Positions 30,341 to 39,667 of a DNA stretch of 54,164 nt are shown in pieces. This stretch comes from a virus. The stretch covers positions 1 through 54,164 of the IMG/VR virus record IMGVR_UViG_3300022208_000005; one strand, written 5' to 3'. Positions within the stretch are counted from its first letter, which is position 1; each line of letters starts with the position of its first letter. The notes under the pieces are model-generated. The model saw only the letters and a program-made list of their open reading frames with translations, searched no databases and was not told the DNA's origin. A program made the position numbers and the translations under genes.

Positions 30341-30784
30341 ATGAGTGTAAAAGATCTTCACAATAACATAGAGCAAAAAGTCCTATTAGCACAGACTGAG
30401 ATCACCAGCAATACTGACACATTATCAGCCATCATTGATACTACTGCTTACATGGGACATGAGTTCATTGTAATTGCCAGTGAGATCTCAGATGGTGTCT
30501 ATGATATTGCTATCAATGAAGGCGATGTTGTAGATGATGTAGCTGCTCCTACAACTATTACTGATGCAGCCGAAGCTGCCTCAGATGACTTACTAGTAAC
30601 GGCTGCAAACCTACAATTGGTAGTGGCTGATAGTGGTAAGTCAGTAAGAGTTGGTTACATCGGTACAAAGAGATGGCTACAGGTTAAGCTTACATCTACA
30701 GCTGTTACTGGTGGAGCCTTCTTCAATGTATTATCAGTTCAGGGTATTGCTAAATTTGCTAGAACTCCGGATGCAAAGGCATAG
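30341..30784 (+). CDS. Putative head decoration or accessory capsid protein
   Basis: 147 aa, beta-rich, directly after the capsid gene and ended by a terminator, so probably made in similar amounts. Motifs IIDTTAYMGHEFIVIASEISDGVYDIAINEGD, LLVTAANLQLVVADSGKSVRVGYIG and a C-terminal KFARTPDAKA are like small phage proteins encoded after HK97-type capsids. No firm family name. Confidence 0.7.
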   Translation: MSVKDLHNNIEQKVLLAQTEITSNTDTLSAIIDTTAYMGHEFIVIASEISDGVYDIAINEGDVVDDVAAPTTITDAAEAASDDLLVTAANLQLVVADSGKSVRVGYIGTKRWLQVKLTSTAVTGGAFFNVLSVQGIAKFARTPDAKA

Positions 30785-30805
30785 TCTTCTGACTATGCTT
30801 TTCTT
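30779..30805 (+). terminator. Intra-operon terminator after the capsid pair
   Basis: GCATAGTC, TTCT loop, GACTATGC, then TTTTCTT. A perfect 8-bp stem starting at the stop codon. Likely attenuates transcription past the capsid genes. Confidence 0.9.
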
Positions 30806-30826
30806 CTAAGATGATAGGAGGATATA

Positions 30827-31120
30827 ATGAAAGACTATAAAGTAATTAGATCAGGCCCTATCTCTCTTGATGGTAGAACTCCACAATATGTTACTGTTGG
30901 CCAAGATATAAGTCTTGATGCTAAGAATGGCATGTTCTTTACTAGAGCTGGTGTGGTTAAACTTGCTACAGAAGAGAATAAGAAGCCTGTTTTTGTAGAA
31001 CAAAAGTCAGAAAAGGTTGAGATTGAGAATAAAGCTCAGAAGGTAGACCAAGAAGACAAAGATGTTAGTATACAAACTAACAATCACAGGAAACCAAACC
31101 GAAATAAGAGACCAAAATAA
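30827..31120 (+). CDS. Small head protein with charged disordered tail
   Basis: 97 aa. The first ~55 residues (MKDYKVIRSGPISLDGRTPQYV, MFFTRAGVVKLAT) look like a small beta domain; the rest is Lys/Glu/Gln/Asn-rich and ends in a basic NHRKPNRNKRPK. Placed between decoration protein and connector. Function unknown. Confidence 0.65.
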   Translation: MKDYKVIRSGPISLDGRTPQYVTVGQDISLDAKNGMFFTRAGVVKLATEENKKPVFVEQKSEKVEIENKAQKVDQEDKDVSIQTNNHRKPNRNKRPK

Positions 31121-31140
31121 GGAAGGTAAGGTGATTACTA

Positions 31141-31773
31141 ATGCCTTGTGATTTACAAGACAATGCTTTGACAACACCCAATAGGGTAAAATTAGAGCTT
31201 GGGATTGATGAGTCTGATACTTCCAAGGATACTATGATATGTGAACTTATAAATGCCTACTCTGATAGCATTGAGACTCTAACTGGTAGATCTTTTAAGT
31301 TACAGAATTATAGTGAGAAATATCCAGGCACTGGTAATCAGCTACTATTCCCAAAGAATTACCCCATTACTGATATAAGTTCAATAATGGTGGGTGATTA
31401 TGTTTTAGAATCCACAGAGTATGAAGTTAAGGGTAGATTATTGGATAGAGTATTTAAAAACAATGGTTGGCCCAAGAGTAACTATACTACTGGTATGTCT
31501 AGGTATCCTGTATTCACTGATAACAATATATCTATTGATTACAGTGCTGGTTATGTATTACCCAATGATGCTAACCCCCCAGATAGGCCTAGAACACTAC
31601 CCTATGACTTAGAGAAGGTGATCTTAAATCTCATTAGTATGGACCAGGCTCAAGAAGGTACTTCTAAAGGATTAAAGAGCTTTTCCATATCTGATGTAAA
31701 ATGGGACTTCCTAAATGAGGTAAGACCTCAGGATGCCATGACTCTTAAAAAATATGGGAGCTCATGGATATAA
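31141..31773 (+). CDS. Head-tail connector (adaptor, gp6/gp15-like)
   Basis: 210 aa. Opens with helix motifs TPNRVKLELGIDESDTSKDTMICELINAYSDSIETLTGRSF, the mark of phage DNA-packaging adaptors, then a strand with YPITDISSIMVGDYVL and a C-terminal helix (LPYDLEKVILNLISMD). Docks under the portal ring. Coupled to the next gene. Confidence 0.85.
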   Translation: MPCDLQDNALTTPNRVKLELGIDESDTSKDTMICELINAYSDSIETLTGRSFKLQNYSEKYPGTGNQLLFPKNYPITDISSIMVGDYVLESTEYEVKGRLLDRVFKNNGWPKSNYTTGMSRYPVFTDNNISIDYSAGYVLPNDANPPDRPRTLPYDLEKVILNLISMDQAQEGTSKGLKSFSISDVKWDFLNEVRPQDAMTLKKYGSSWI

Positions 31774-32300
31774 TGGCTAGGAATACCATTACCATAAGGG
31801 ATAATAACCAACACACTGAGTGGTTAAAAAAGCAGCTTAAGATACTAAGTAAGAGTGTAATCAATATTGGGATACTTGGTAGTGAAGATGCTAAGATAAT
31901 TATGATAGCTTCTGTGAATGAGTTTGGTGCTGAGATAAATGTAACTGATAAGATGCGTGGTTTTCTTGCATCACAGGGTCTTTATCTTAAGAGGAGTACA
32001 ACCGAGATAAAGATACCAGAAAGGTCATTCATTAGAAGAACAGCTGATGAGAAGCAAAGGATGATAGTTACTTTCATACAGAAACAATATGACAAGTTGT
32101 TCAGAGGGGAAATCAATGCTAACCAACTTCTAGATGCTATAGGAGTATATTGTGAAGGTATAACTAAGAAGACCCTAGTAGATCTAACTGAACCTGCTAA
32201 CCATCCTTTTACTCTTGCCAGGAAAAGTCCTAAAACCAATCCACTTGTTAATACTGGAACATTAGTTGGAAGAATAAGTTTTGAGGTGAAGAAGAGATGA
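31764..32300 (+). CDS. Neck/virion morphogenesis protein (HK97 gp10-like)
   Basis: 178 aa from ATG 31764, or 175 from ATG 31773 (TAATG coupling). Shows VINIGILGSEDAK, VNEFGAEI, MRGFLASQGLYL and IPERSFIRRTADEK, the standard order in gp10-type head-tail joining proteins, then a C-terminal NTGTLVGRISFEV strand. Needed to join head and tail. Confidence 0.8.
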   Translation: MDIMARNTITIRDNNQHTEWLKKQLKILSKSVINIGILGSEDAKIIMIASVNEFGAEINVTDKMRGFLASQGLYLKRSTTEIKIPERSFIRRTADEKQRMIVTFIQKQYDKLFRGEINANQLLDAIGVYCEGITKKTLVDLTEPANHPFTLARKSPKTNPLVNTGTLVGRISFEVKKR

Positions 32301-32668
32301 ACTTTCCAATACCAAAATTACCAAATGGTATACCCCAAGTATCTCTACAACTTTTAGTAGATGATGGTGGTTATGATGAGGAGACTGGTGGTTGGGTTGA
32401 TAGTCTCCAAGAACCAATAGACTTTAAAGGAGCTGTATTGCCCATACAAGATAAGTTAGCCTATTCTGGTGGTACTTACTCAAGAGAAGATAGAAAAGTC
32501 TATACAGATGATTCTAGGCTTGATGGAGTAGTAATTACTGAGAACATGCTAGTGCTTAACACTGTAGATGGTAGTATATATACCATTGATGCTAAAAACC
32601 CATATGGAGACATAAGCTCTAGATTCAAAAGACTGTTCTTAAAAAGGAGGGAGGATACTAATAGATGA
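32297..32668 (+). CDS. Putative head-closure protein
   Basis: 123 aa, overlaps both neighbours by 4 nt. Beta-rich: QVSLQLLVDDGGYDEETGGWVD, IDFKGAVLPIQDKLAY, VLNTVDGSIYTID. Size, gene order (adaptor, neck, this, terminator) and beta content fit a stopper/head-closure protein; the family is not certain. Confidence 0.65.
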   Translation: MNFPIPKLPNGIPQVSLQLLVDDGGYDEETGGWVDSLQEPIDFKGAVLPIQDKLAYSGGTYSREDRKVYTDDSRLDGVVITENMLVLNTVDGSIYTIDAKNPYGDISSRFKRLFLKRREDTNR

Positions 32669-33150
32669 TTAATTTCCAAGCTATAAGAAATGAGATCATA
32701 GGCTCACTTAGTTCCTTCCTTGAAATACCAGTAATAGATGGCAACACAGTGAATAAGAAACCCAACTACCCATATGGCTCATATGTAGTAACTACATTGA
32801 GTAGTAAAGAATTTGAGAACCCAAGGGAAATTGATTTTACTAACACTGTGAATACCAGAAAAGAAGATTTGACAATGACCATCTCTTTCAATTTCTATGG
32901 CCTATCTTTAGATGATGCTAACCTTAAAGCTTTTAAGGCTCTGGAGTACTTTGAATTTTATGAGACTCTTAGTGAGAGTGATAGTAAGATAGTAGTAGTT
33001 AATACTACTGATGTACAGAACAGGGATGTCCTATTAGTAGATCAAAGAGAGAGAAGAGCTGGATTTGATGTTATTTTTAGAGTAGAGAGTGTACTCACTA
33101 AGGCTATTACTAACATCGATGATTTTGAGTATACACTAACTACTAAATAA
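32665..33150 (+). CDS. Neck/tail terminator protein (gp12-like)
   Basis: 161 aa. MINFQAIRNEIIGSLSSFLEIPVI and the NYPYGSYVVTTLSS motif, then TMTISFNFYGLSLDDANLKAFKALEYF, match phage neck-terminator (gp12-like) proteins. Caps the sheath/tube at the head end. Confidence 0.8.
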   Translation: MINFQAIRNEIIGSLSSFLEIPVIDGNTVNKKPNYPYGSYVVTTLSSKEFENPREIDFTNTVNTRKEDLTMTISFNFYGLSLDDANLKAFKALEYFEFYETLSESDSKIVVVNTTDVQNRDVLLVDQRERRAGFDVIFRVESVLTKAITNIDDFEYTLTTK

Positions 33151-33166
33151 AGGAGGTATTACTTCT

Positions 33167-34177
33167 ATGGTAAGAGATGTTAATGTTACCGTTAACCGTT
33201 TTACCCAAGCAATAACTCAAGCTGGCTTTGGTTTACCATTAATCCTATCAACAACTGGTGGGGTTAAGGCCTATGCTGAGTACACAGACATAGCAGATGT
33301 AGCACTTGACTATATCTCTACTACTAATGCCTACAAGATGGCAGCTGCCTTATTTGCTCAAGGACTGGCAAAGATAGCTATAGTTGGTATAGCTTTCACT
33401 CAAGGAGTAGACCCAGCTAGTGATCTTACTGATGCTCTTAACCTGTTAAGGCAGACAAACGATGATTGGTATTTCCTACTCTGTGAAGAGCAAGGAGATG
33501 CAGAAATCACCGAGTTAGCAACTAACTTTATAAACTCTGTACAGAAGATCTACTTTGCTGATACTGAAACTATTGGTCTAGCTGCTACTCTCACAAGTGA
33601 TAGAGCTGTTATTATGTACAAAGGCGATATCAGTGACTGGCCTTCCGCAGCTTGGGTTGGTTTAGGTGCTAAATATGACCCAGGTACAATCACTTGGAAG
33701 TTCAAGACCCTAAATGGTGTGGCAAAGGTAGACTTAACTGAAACTCAGATAAGTACTCTACACACTGATGGTGGTAATACTTACATCTCAGCTTTGGGTA
33801 TTAATTACACTAGTGAGGGGCAAGTAAGCAATAATGAGTTTATTGACATTATCAGATCTGCAGACTTTTTAGATGCTCGTATTACTGAGTCTGTATTTGG
33901 TTTACTTGTTAGAACTAAGAAAGTTCCTTACACACAAGAAGGTATCAACCAGGTAGCTGCTGCCATGAACAGTGTACTACTCTCAGCTGTGAATCTTGGA
34001 ATTATTGCTACTAATCCAGCGGGTAAAGGTGAGTACACACTTACTATACCAGATATAAACAGCATATCTGATAATGATAAGGCCAATCGTATTCTTACTG
34101 GCATATCAGCAGATGTGGTATTGGCTGGAGCTATCCATAGTGTTAACCTCACAGTTAACCTAGTATTATCACTATAG
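33167..34177 (+). CDS. Contractile tail sheath protein (DUF3383-like)
   Basis: 336 aa. MVRDVNVTVNRFTQAITQAGFG, a repeated ATPase-free alpha/beta body (DLTDALNLLRQTNDDWYFLL) and a C-terminal handshake strand (HSVNLTVNLVLSL) are typical of DUF3383 sheath proteins. Its presence identifies the phage as a myovirus. About 70-100 fewer residues than T4-like sheaths, normal for the compact class. Confidence 0.9.
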   Translation: MVRDVNVTVNRFTQAITQAGFGLPLILSTTGGVKAYAEYTDIADVALDYISTTNAYKMAAALFAQGLAKIAIVGIAFTQGVDPASDLTDALNLLRQTNDDWYFLLCEEQGDAEITELATNFINSVQKIYFADTETIGLAATLTSDRAVIMYKGDISDWPSAAWVGLGAKYDPGTITWKFKTLNGVAKVDLTETQISTLHTDGGNTYISALGINYTSEGQVSNNEFIDIIRSADFLDARITESVFGLLVRTKKVPYTQEGINQVAAAMNSVLLSAVNLGIIATNPAGKGEYTLTIPDINSISDNDKANRILTGISADVVLAGAIHSVNLTVNLVLSL

Positions 34178-34190
34178 GAGGTGAGAATTA

Positions 34191-34604
34191 ATGCCAGCTT
34201 ATGATTTTAAAAAAGTAACTCTAGCCATTGAAAACTTGGCAATTGGTAATGTAATAATCACCGGATTTGGCGAAGGTGATGATGTAATAAATGTAGTTCG
34301 TAATGACGATGGTATTTCTATGGCAACTGGTGCTAAAGGATTTGTTACCACTAGTAAGATAGCAAACCCAACTGGTACCATTAGTGTTACACTCCAAGCT
34401 CAATCTCCTAGTAACTCAGTATTTAACTCGCTAGCAAACACTAAAGAAAGCGTATCTGTGAGTATTATAGAAAACAATTCACAGAAGCTTCAAGCTGGTG
34501 GAGCTGTTGCTTATGTAGTTAAAGAGGCTGACAATGGCCGGGGTAAGAATGCTGGGGAAAGATCTTGGGATATCATGGTAGAAGAACTAAACATATCTGA
34601 GTAG
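34191..34604 (+). CDS. Tail tube protein (DUF3277-like)
   Basis: 137 aa. YDFKKVTLAIENLAIGNVIITGFGEGDDVINVVRNDDG and ANPTGTISVTLQAQSPSN are the hallmarks of DUF3277 tail tube proteins. Follows the sheath, as usual. Forms the inner tube through which DNA passes. Confidence 0.9.
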   Translation: MPAYDFKKVTLAIENLAIGNVIITGFGEGDDVINVVRNDDGISMATGAKGFVTTSKIANPTGTISVTLQAQSPSNSVFNSLANTKESVSVSIIENNSQKLQAGGAVAYVVKEADNGRGKNAGERSWDIMVEELNISE

Positions 34605-34627
34605 TAAACCTGAGGAGGTAGTAGTGA

Positions 34628-34906
34628 ATGAAACAACAAAAAATTAAGATAGGTGATAAGGTCATAGTATTACAAGACCTAGATAACAGACATAAACTTG
34701 AGTTCCAATCTACCATGGTGGATGCTGGTATGAATCTAAAACTAGCAGAATCAGTAGACTATATTCTCAAGTATGTGGTAGTACAACCCCAAGGAATGAA
34801 GATGGATGACTTCTCATGGCCTGAGTTACAGGCACTTAATACACATGCTAAGGTGTTCTTAGGGTTGGGGGAGGACTCACAAGTAACTGTGGAAATACTA
34901 GATTAG
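34628..34906 (+). CDS. Tail assembly chaperone, short form
   Basis: 92 aa from ATG 34628 (GGAGGTAGTAGTG upstream). Small alpha/beta protein (KIKIGDKVIVLQDLDN, AESVDYILKYVVVQPQGM). Position between tube and tape measure plus the overlapping -1 frame identifies it as the G-type chaperone. Confidence 0.8.
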   Translation: MKQQKIKIGDKVIVLQDLDNRHKLEFQSTMVDAGMNLKLAESVDYILKYVVVQPQGMKMDDFSWPELQALNTHAKVFLGLGEDSQVTVEILD

Positions 34907-35049
34907 AGGCACTACTACCCTTCTATAGACCAATACTAGAGGGCTATGTCACTATAGACTATAAAGACTATCTTGATATGCCCCTAGAACAGGTCTATGA
35001 ACTAAACAAGGTAGCTGAGTATTATCACAATCTCAGTAAGAAAGGTTAG
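34867..35049 (+). CDS. Tail assembly chaperone extension, -1 frame (GT-type product)
   Basis: A -1 frame, open across the end of the short chaperone and lacking an early start codon, encodes LEALLPFYRPILEGYVTIDYKD..., ending at TAG 35047-35049. The predicted fusion is made by a -1 shift somewhere upstream of the TAG at 34904; the G-run GGGGG at 34867-34871 (zero frame TTG GGG GAG) is the best slip site I see, though not a textbook heptamer. The G/GT arrangement before the tape measure is nearly universal in long-tailed phages. Confidence 0.7.
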   Translation, partial: GGGLTSNCGNTRLEALLPFYRPILEGYVTIDYKDYLDMPLEQVYELNKVAEYYHNLSKKG

Positions 35050-35060
35050 GGGGTGTATAA

Positions 35061-37328
35061 ATGTCCACTAGGTCAGTTACCTATTCTGTAAGTCCTACCA
35101 ATGTAGATCTCACGGGAATAACTAAGATGGACTCCGGTATTAAGGGAGTTGGTAAAACTGCATTAGGGGTATCTAAAGATGTAGTAAAGGGTCTTGGTGA
35201 TATTTCTAAAAAGGCAGTTCTTGTGGGTATTGCTCTATCAGGTGTAGCCCTCAAGGTATTTGGTGATTTTGAACAGAGTATGGCAGAAGTAAGAGCCACG
35301 ATGGGGAATCTTACTGATGAACAATTTAAAGTACTTACCGAAGAGGCCAAGAGGTTAGGAGCTACAACATCATTCTCAGCTAAGCAAGCTGCTGATGCCC
35401 TAAACTTCTTGGCTCTTGCTGGTTTTAATGTAGAAAAATCAGTAGCTGCCTTGCCACATATTTTGAGCTTAGCAGCTGCTGGTAGTATGGACCTAGCTTT
35501 AGCATCTGACTTGGTAACTGATAGTATGAGTGCTCTTGGTCTAGAATCTAAAGATCTAGAGGGTTTTGTAAATCAGTTAGTAAAAACAAGCCAAAGGTCT
35601 AATACAAATGTACAGCAACTTGGAGAGGGTATACTATCAGTTGGTGGATTGGCAAAAGATGTTGGCTTAGAAGTATCAGAACTAAACACTTTCCTTGGTA
35701 TACTAGCAAATAATGGTATCAAAGGAGCAGAAGGTGGGGTAAAACTTAGAAATGCTCTATTATCTCTTAGTGTTCCAACCGATAATGCCGCTAAGATCAT
35801 AAAAGACTTGGGTGTTAATGTTGTTAATGCTACTACTGGTGAATTTGAGAACATGGGTAAAGTGTTCATGGAATTTAGTCAGGCTCTAGATGGTATGGGT
35901 GGGGCTGAGAAAACCAAGATACTAAGTGAGATATTCAATAAGCAAGACTTAAAAGCTATTAATGCTTTATTAAAAGATGTTACTACTAACTTCGATATCC
36001 TTAACAAGGAAATCATAGACTCTGTTGGAGCAGCAGCATCTGCCGCTAATATCAAATTAGATACCCTACAGGGCTCATTCAAGTTATTACAGAGTGCTGG
36101 TTCTAGTTTAGCCATAACATTTGGTGAGGCTATATCTCCGGCTATAAGAGACTTAGCAGGGTTCACAACTGAGATGTTGCCAAAAGTAGAGGAATTGCTT
36201 AAGGTCATTTCTATAGGTCTTCGTATGTCAGCTTATATTGGAGATCAGGTTTTACTTGCTTTTGGGATTAAGAAGTTTAGTTTTGGTGAGGCTATAAGCA
36301 ATGGGCTGGATGGAGCTATATCCGGGCTTACTAATTTTGTAACTTTTGTATCAGATAATAAGGAAAGGATTGTATCTGATATAGTAGCTTTCAAGGATAG
36401 CTTTGTCTCCTTTGGTCTTGGTGTTAAGGAGTATTTTCAACCCGCTCTTGATGCATTATCTCCACTATTTGGTATTATCAGTAAGGAAATGGGACCACTA
36501 GGTGAACTATTCTCTGATATATTTGAGAGCATGGCAACTGATGTGCTACCTGTATTTATTGATATTATTAATCAAATAACCCAGGAAGTTCTTCCCGCAA
36601 TGATTACTTCATTTGTGAAGATAGCTTCTGTAGCTTTACCCGTAATAGTAAAAGGTTTCCAGTTTGTGTGGGGTGAGTTAGAACCCATTATACAATCTAT
36701 AATGCAGTTGGTTGGTGGGTTATTCCCCTGGTTTAAGAATACTTTCTTATTCATCAATGATATTATAACTAAGTTTTCTGTGAACCTTTACTCCATATTT
36801 AGTGGCATTATTGATTTTATTGGTGGAGCTTTCTCAGCAGATTGGGGATTAGTATGGCAGGGCATAGTTCAAATATTTAATGGTATCATGGGTAGCTTGA
36901 GTACAGTACTATTAGCACCACTGAATGCTGTTATAGCTTTATTGAATAGTACTATAGATAATGTCAATAGAATAAATATAAAGATACCAGACTTTGTTCC
37001 AGGTATTGGTGGTAAGAACTTCAATGCTAATATACCCAAGATACCATTCTTAGCGGATGGGGGTATAGTAGATAAACCAACCTTAGCTATGATTGGTGAG
37101 GGTAGAGAGAATGAAGTGGTTGCACCGCTTAGTAAATTTAATCAAATGATTAATGACAGGGCTTCCAACAAAAGTGGTGGTTCTAAGTTTGAATTTAATT
37201 TTCACATCTCAGTTGAGGGAGCTACTGGCAGTAATAGTGAACAGATAGCCCAATCACTAAAACAGCCAATAAGGAGAGAAGTAGAGAAAGTTTTCAGATC
37301 ACTTATTGGTGAGATGGGTCTTAGTTAA
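35061..37328 (+). CDS. Tape measure protein
   Basis: 755 aa. N-terminal TP901-type core: FEQSMAEVRATMGNLTDEQFK, EEAKRLGATTSFSAKQAADALNFLALAGF, then a long helical/hydrophobic middle with membrane-like stretches (~490-620) and a GGIVDKPTLAMIGEGRENEVVAPLSKF motif near residue 675. Sets tail length and may enter the host membrane. At roughly 1.5 Å per residue this predicts a tail near 110 nm. Confidence 0.93.
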   Translation: MSTRSVTYSVSPTNVDLTGITKMDSGIKGVGKTALGVSKDVVKGLGDISKKAVLVGIALSGVALKVFGDFEQSMAEVRATMGNLTDEQFKVLTEEAKRLGATTSFSAKQAADALNFLALAGFNVEKSVAALPHILSLAAAGSMDLALASDLVTDSMSALGLESKDLEGFVNQLVKTSQRSNTNVQQLGEGILSVGGLAKDVGLEVSELNTFLGILANNGIKGAEGGVKLRNALLSLSVPTDNAAKIIKDLGVNVVNATTGEFENMGKVFMEFSQALDGMGGAEKTKILSEIFNKQDLKAINALLKDVTTNFDILNKEIIDSVGAAASAANIKLDTLQGSFKLLQSAGSSLAITFGEAISPAIRDLAGFTTEMLPKVEELLKVISIGLRMSAYIGDQVLLAFGIKKFSFGEAISNGLDGAISGLTNFVTFVSDNKERIVSDIVAFKDSFVSFGLGVKEYFQPALDALSPLFGIISKEMGPLGELFSDIFESMATDVLPVFIDIINQITQEVLPAMITSFVKIASVALPVIVKGFQFVWGELEPIIQSIMQLVGGLFPWFKNTFLFINDIITKFSVNLYSIFSGIIDFIGGAFSADWGLVWQGIVQIFNGIMGSLSTVLLAPLNAVIALLNSTIDNVNRINIKIPDFVPGIGGKNFNANIPKIPFLADGGIVDKPTLAMIGEGRENEVVAPLSKFNQMINDRASNKSGGSKFEFNFHISVEGATGSNSEQIAQSLKQPIRREVEKVFRSLIGEMGLS

Positions 37329-37342
37329 GGGGGAGGGTTAGG

Positions 37343-37903
37343 TTGAAGGAGAGAGCAAAATTAACAGATGGTATAACTACTGTAGAGTTCGATGTGTTAC
37401 TAAGTGAAGATGTTAGTAGAAGCTCTGTGATAACTGATAAGACAGTAGAGTCTGGTGCTAATGTTAGCGATCACATACAGACTAACCCCCTTTATGTCTC
37501 TATAACTGGTATAATGACCAAACAGGCCTTTACCAGTTATCAGAGGTTAGTTGCTTTCCATGATAGTAAAAGTCTTCTAAACTATGTTGGTAGAAATGGG
37601 GTAAGTTCAGTAGCAATAGAGACACTTGATACCAAACACCCCCGTACTAACATTGGTGGGTTTGACTTTAGTATGGTACTTAAACTTATAAGTACCACCC
37701 AAACTCAGCAAGTAGAGATTGTACCAGCAGCTAATAACAAATTAGGTTTTAGTAATAGAACTGCAGCCACCAAGAATGAAGGTACCCAACAACAGGAATC
37801 TTCTGACTTAGATAGCACTACTGAAGGAGCTCTGGTGGAAGAAGTAAAGGAATTATCACAGTTAGATAAGATAGATCAATTTTTGAAGGAGAGGGGGTAC
37901 TAA
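37343..37903 (+). CDS. Baseplate Dit-like protein
   Basis: 186 aa from TTG 37343 (GGGGGAGGG upstream). The start KERAKLTDGITTVEFDVLLSED and the middle VSDHIQTNPLYVSITGIMTKQAFTSYQRLVAFHDSKSLLNYV match Dit-like tail proteins of small myoviruses; the C terminus is a charged helix. Sits under the tape measure in the hub. Confidence 0.8.
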   Translation: MKERAKLTDGITTVEFDVLLSEDVSRSSVITDKTVESGANVSDHIQTNPLYVSITGIMTKQAFTSYQRLVAFHDSKSLLNYVGRNGVSSVAIETLDTKHPRTNIGGFDFSMVLKLISTTQTQQVEIVPAANNKLGFSNRTAATKNEGTQQQESSDLDSTTEGALVEEVKELSQLDKIDQFLKERGY

Positions 37904-37905
37904 CA

Positions 37906-38244
37906 GTGGCAATAAATAAGATAGATATCAAAACTGATAAGGTACCCTACCTTTTCAATATTAAACTTACTAATTTTGGTAAAGTGAAGACCTATATAAT
38001 TAAGGTTGCTTATAATGATGTTAATGACTTCTTTACCTTAGATATATCAGATGATGTGGGTATAATAATACGTGGTGTTAAGTTAGTATATGGTAACCCC
38101 GTATTTAGTAGAATAGTTAACACCCGATTACCAGATGAAGTACTTATACCACTAGACCCAAACAATATTGAAGATACCATAACTCTTGAAAATCTTAATA
38201 CCACAGTATTCTTATACTCAATAACACCAGGTACTTTTCTATGA
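37906..38244 (+). CDS. Baseplate plug protein (Pam3 gp18-like)
   Basis: 112 aa, GTG start. Two-fold beta pattern with YLFNIKLTNFGKVKTYIIKVAYNDVNDFFTLDI and IIRGVKLVYGNPVFSRI, as in the small plug proteins of Pam3-like baseplates. Overlaps the hub gene (ATGA). Confidence 0.75.
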   Translation: MAINKIDIKTDKVPYLFNIKLTNFGKVKTYIIKVAYNDVNDFFTLDISDDVGIIIRGVKLVYGNPVFSRIVNTRLPDEVLIPLDPNNIEDTITLENLNTTVFLYSITPGTFL

Positions 38245-39053
38245 GTCAGAACTTTAATAGGGTTATAGAGGTGATAGTGGGTAATAAGAAAATTTCTTCT
38301 GTGGGTATTAATAACACTAGAGGTACTTATATTGAGTTTGATGTACAAAAGACTGAGAAATCTAACTTGAACCGGGCCGAGGTACTGGTATATAATCTTG
38401 GCGTTACCACTAGGGAAGACATAGTAAAGGGTCAATCTTTAATATTAAATGCTGGCTATGAGAATGATATTGGTGCCATATTTATAGGTTCAATCCAAAG
38501 TACTTTTACTGAGAAAAGAGGTAGTGATTTCATAACTACCTTAGTTGCTTTGGATGGTAATTTTACCATAGGGCAGACTGTAAATAAGTCTTATGCCCCT
38601 GGTATCACATCAAAACAGTTAATATCTGACCTAGTAAAGCAGACTGGGTTAGAAGCTAATAGTATAGTACTAGTTAAGAATCTAGTTTATAGTAATGGTA
38701 GAACAATTTATGGTAAGCTTAAGGATGAATTAATTAAGGTAGTTAATGAGACTGGTAGTAGATTTAACATTAAGAATAACATTATAAACATAAATGTACC
38801 CGGATTTGGTAAAAGTATTGTCTACCTTTTAAGCTCATCAACTGGCCTACTTAGTACACCAAAGAAGTTAGATGATAGTTCAGAATCAAATAAGTTATAC
38901 ACATTCAAGGCCTTACTAAACCATAACCTAGATGTGGATAATATAATACAAGTACAGTCCCAAAGCATTAATGGTAATTTCAGAATATCAGGTATAACAC
39001 ACCTTGGTAGTTTAGATGGTGAGTTCATATCAGAAGTGGAGGTGAGTATATGA
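38241..39053 (+). CDS. Baseplate hub protein (gp27/gpD-like)
   Basis: 270 aa. RVIEVIVGNKKISSVGINN, VQKTEKSNLNRAEVLVYNLG, SLILNAGYENDIGAIFIGSIQ and the C-terminal NHNLDVDNIIQVQSQSINGNFRISGITHLGS are diagnostic of the hub/late control D fold. Forms the trimer that carries the spike. Coupled to the spike gene (ATGA). Confidence 0.88.
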   Translation: MSQNFNRVIEVIVGNKKISSVGINNTRGTYIEFDVQKTEKSNLNRAEVLVYNLGVTTREDIVKGQSLILNAGYENDIGAIFIGSIQSTFTEKRGSDFITTLVALDGNFTIGQTVNKSYAPGITSKQLISDLVKQTGLEANSIVLVKNLVYSNGRTIYGKLKDELIKVVNETGSRFNIKNNIININVPGFGKSIVYLLSSSTGLLSTPKKLDDSSESNKLYTFKALLNHNLDVDNIIQVQSQSINGNFRISGITHLGSLDGEFISEVEVSI

Positions 39054-39667
39054 GTGAAGGAGCTAGATTATTCCAAGAGTTACAAGCTAAGTTTAGTGCA
39101 GAACTACATACTTTGGTATTAGCTACTGTACTTAGCTATGACTCAACTCTCTTAAAGGCTAGTGTACAACCACTAGCATCTAAGAATGGCATCTCCTACC
39201 CAGTAATAAATAATATACCACTAAGTTATATAGGTAGTGGTGATTGGATAATACATGCCCCATTGAAAATCGGAGACATAGTATGTGTATCATTAGCTGA
39301 GCATGATATAGATAATATATTGGGAGGTAGGGCTGAGACAAATGTAAATACGGATAGGTGCCATACTTTAGATGATGCTGTAATAGTAGGTGTGGTTTCA
39401 CCCTTTACTGAACCCCAATCAATGAGTAGCGATGATCTATACATTGGTACCAAAGATGGTCTTGTTAGCATAACCCTGAAGCCAGGTGGTATAATAGAAA
39501 TAGAGGCTGGAACTATAAAGCTAGGAGCAGGAGCAACTGAAGCAGTAGCTTTAGGTGATAGTCTTAAATCATGGCTAGATAACCATAAACATACTGGTAG
39601 GGATGGTGACCCACAACTCTCGTCAACCGTTAGTCCAAACCCATCTACAAAGGTGGTGGTAGAATGA
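39050..39667 (+). CDS. Baseplate central spike (Gp138/phage spike-like)
   Basis: 205 aa. N-terminal OB-type Gp138 domain (LATVLSYDSTLLKASVQPLASKN, DWIIHAPLKIGDIVCVSLAEHDID), then a short beta-helix (ISITLKPGGIIEIEAGTIKLGAGA-type repeats) and a C-terminal LDNHKHTG motif whose His probably hold a metal ion at the tip, as in membrane-piercing spikes. Confidence 0.87.
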   Translation: MSEGARLFQELQAKFSAELHTLVLATVLSYDSTLLKASVQPLASKNGISYPVINNIPLSYIGSGDWIIHAPLKIGDIVCVSLAEHDIDNILGGRAETNVNTDRCHTLDDAVIVGVVSPFTEPQSMSSDDLYIGTKDGLVSITLKPGGIIEIEAGTIKLGAGATEAVALGDSLKSWLDNHKHTGRDGDPQLSSTVSPNPSTKVVVE

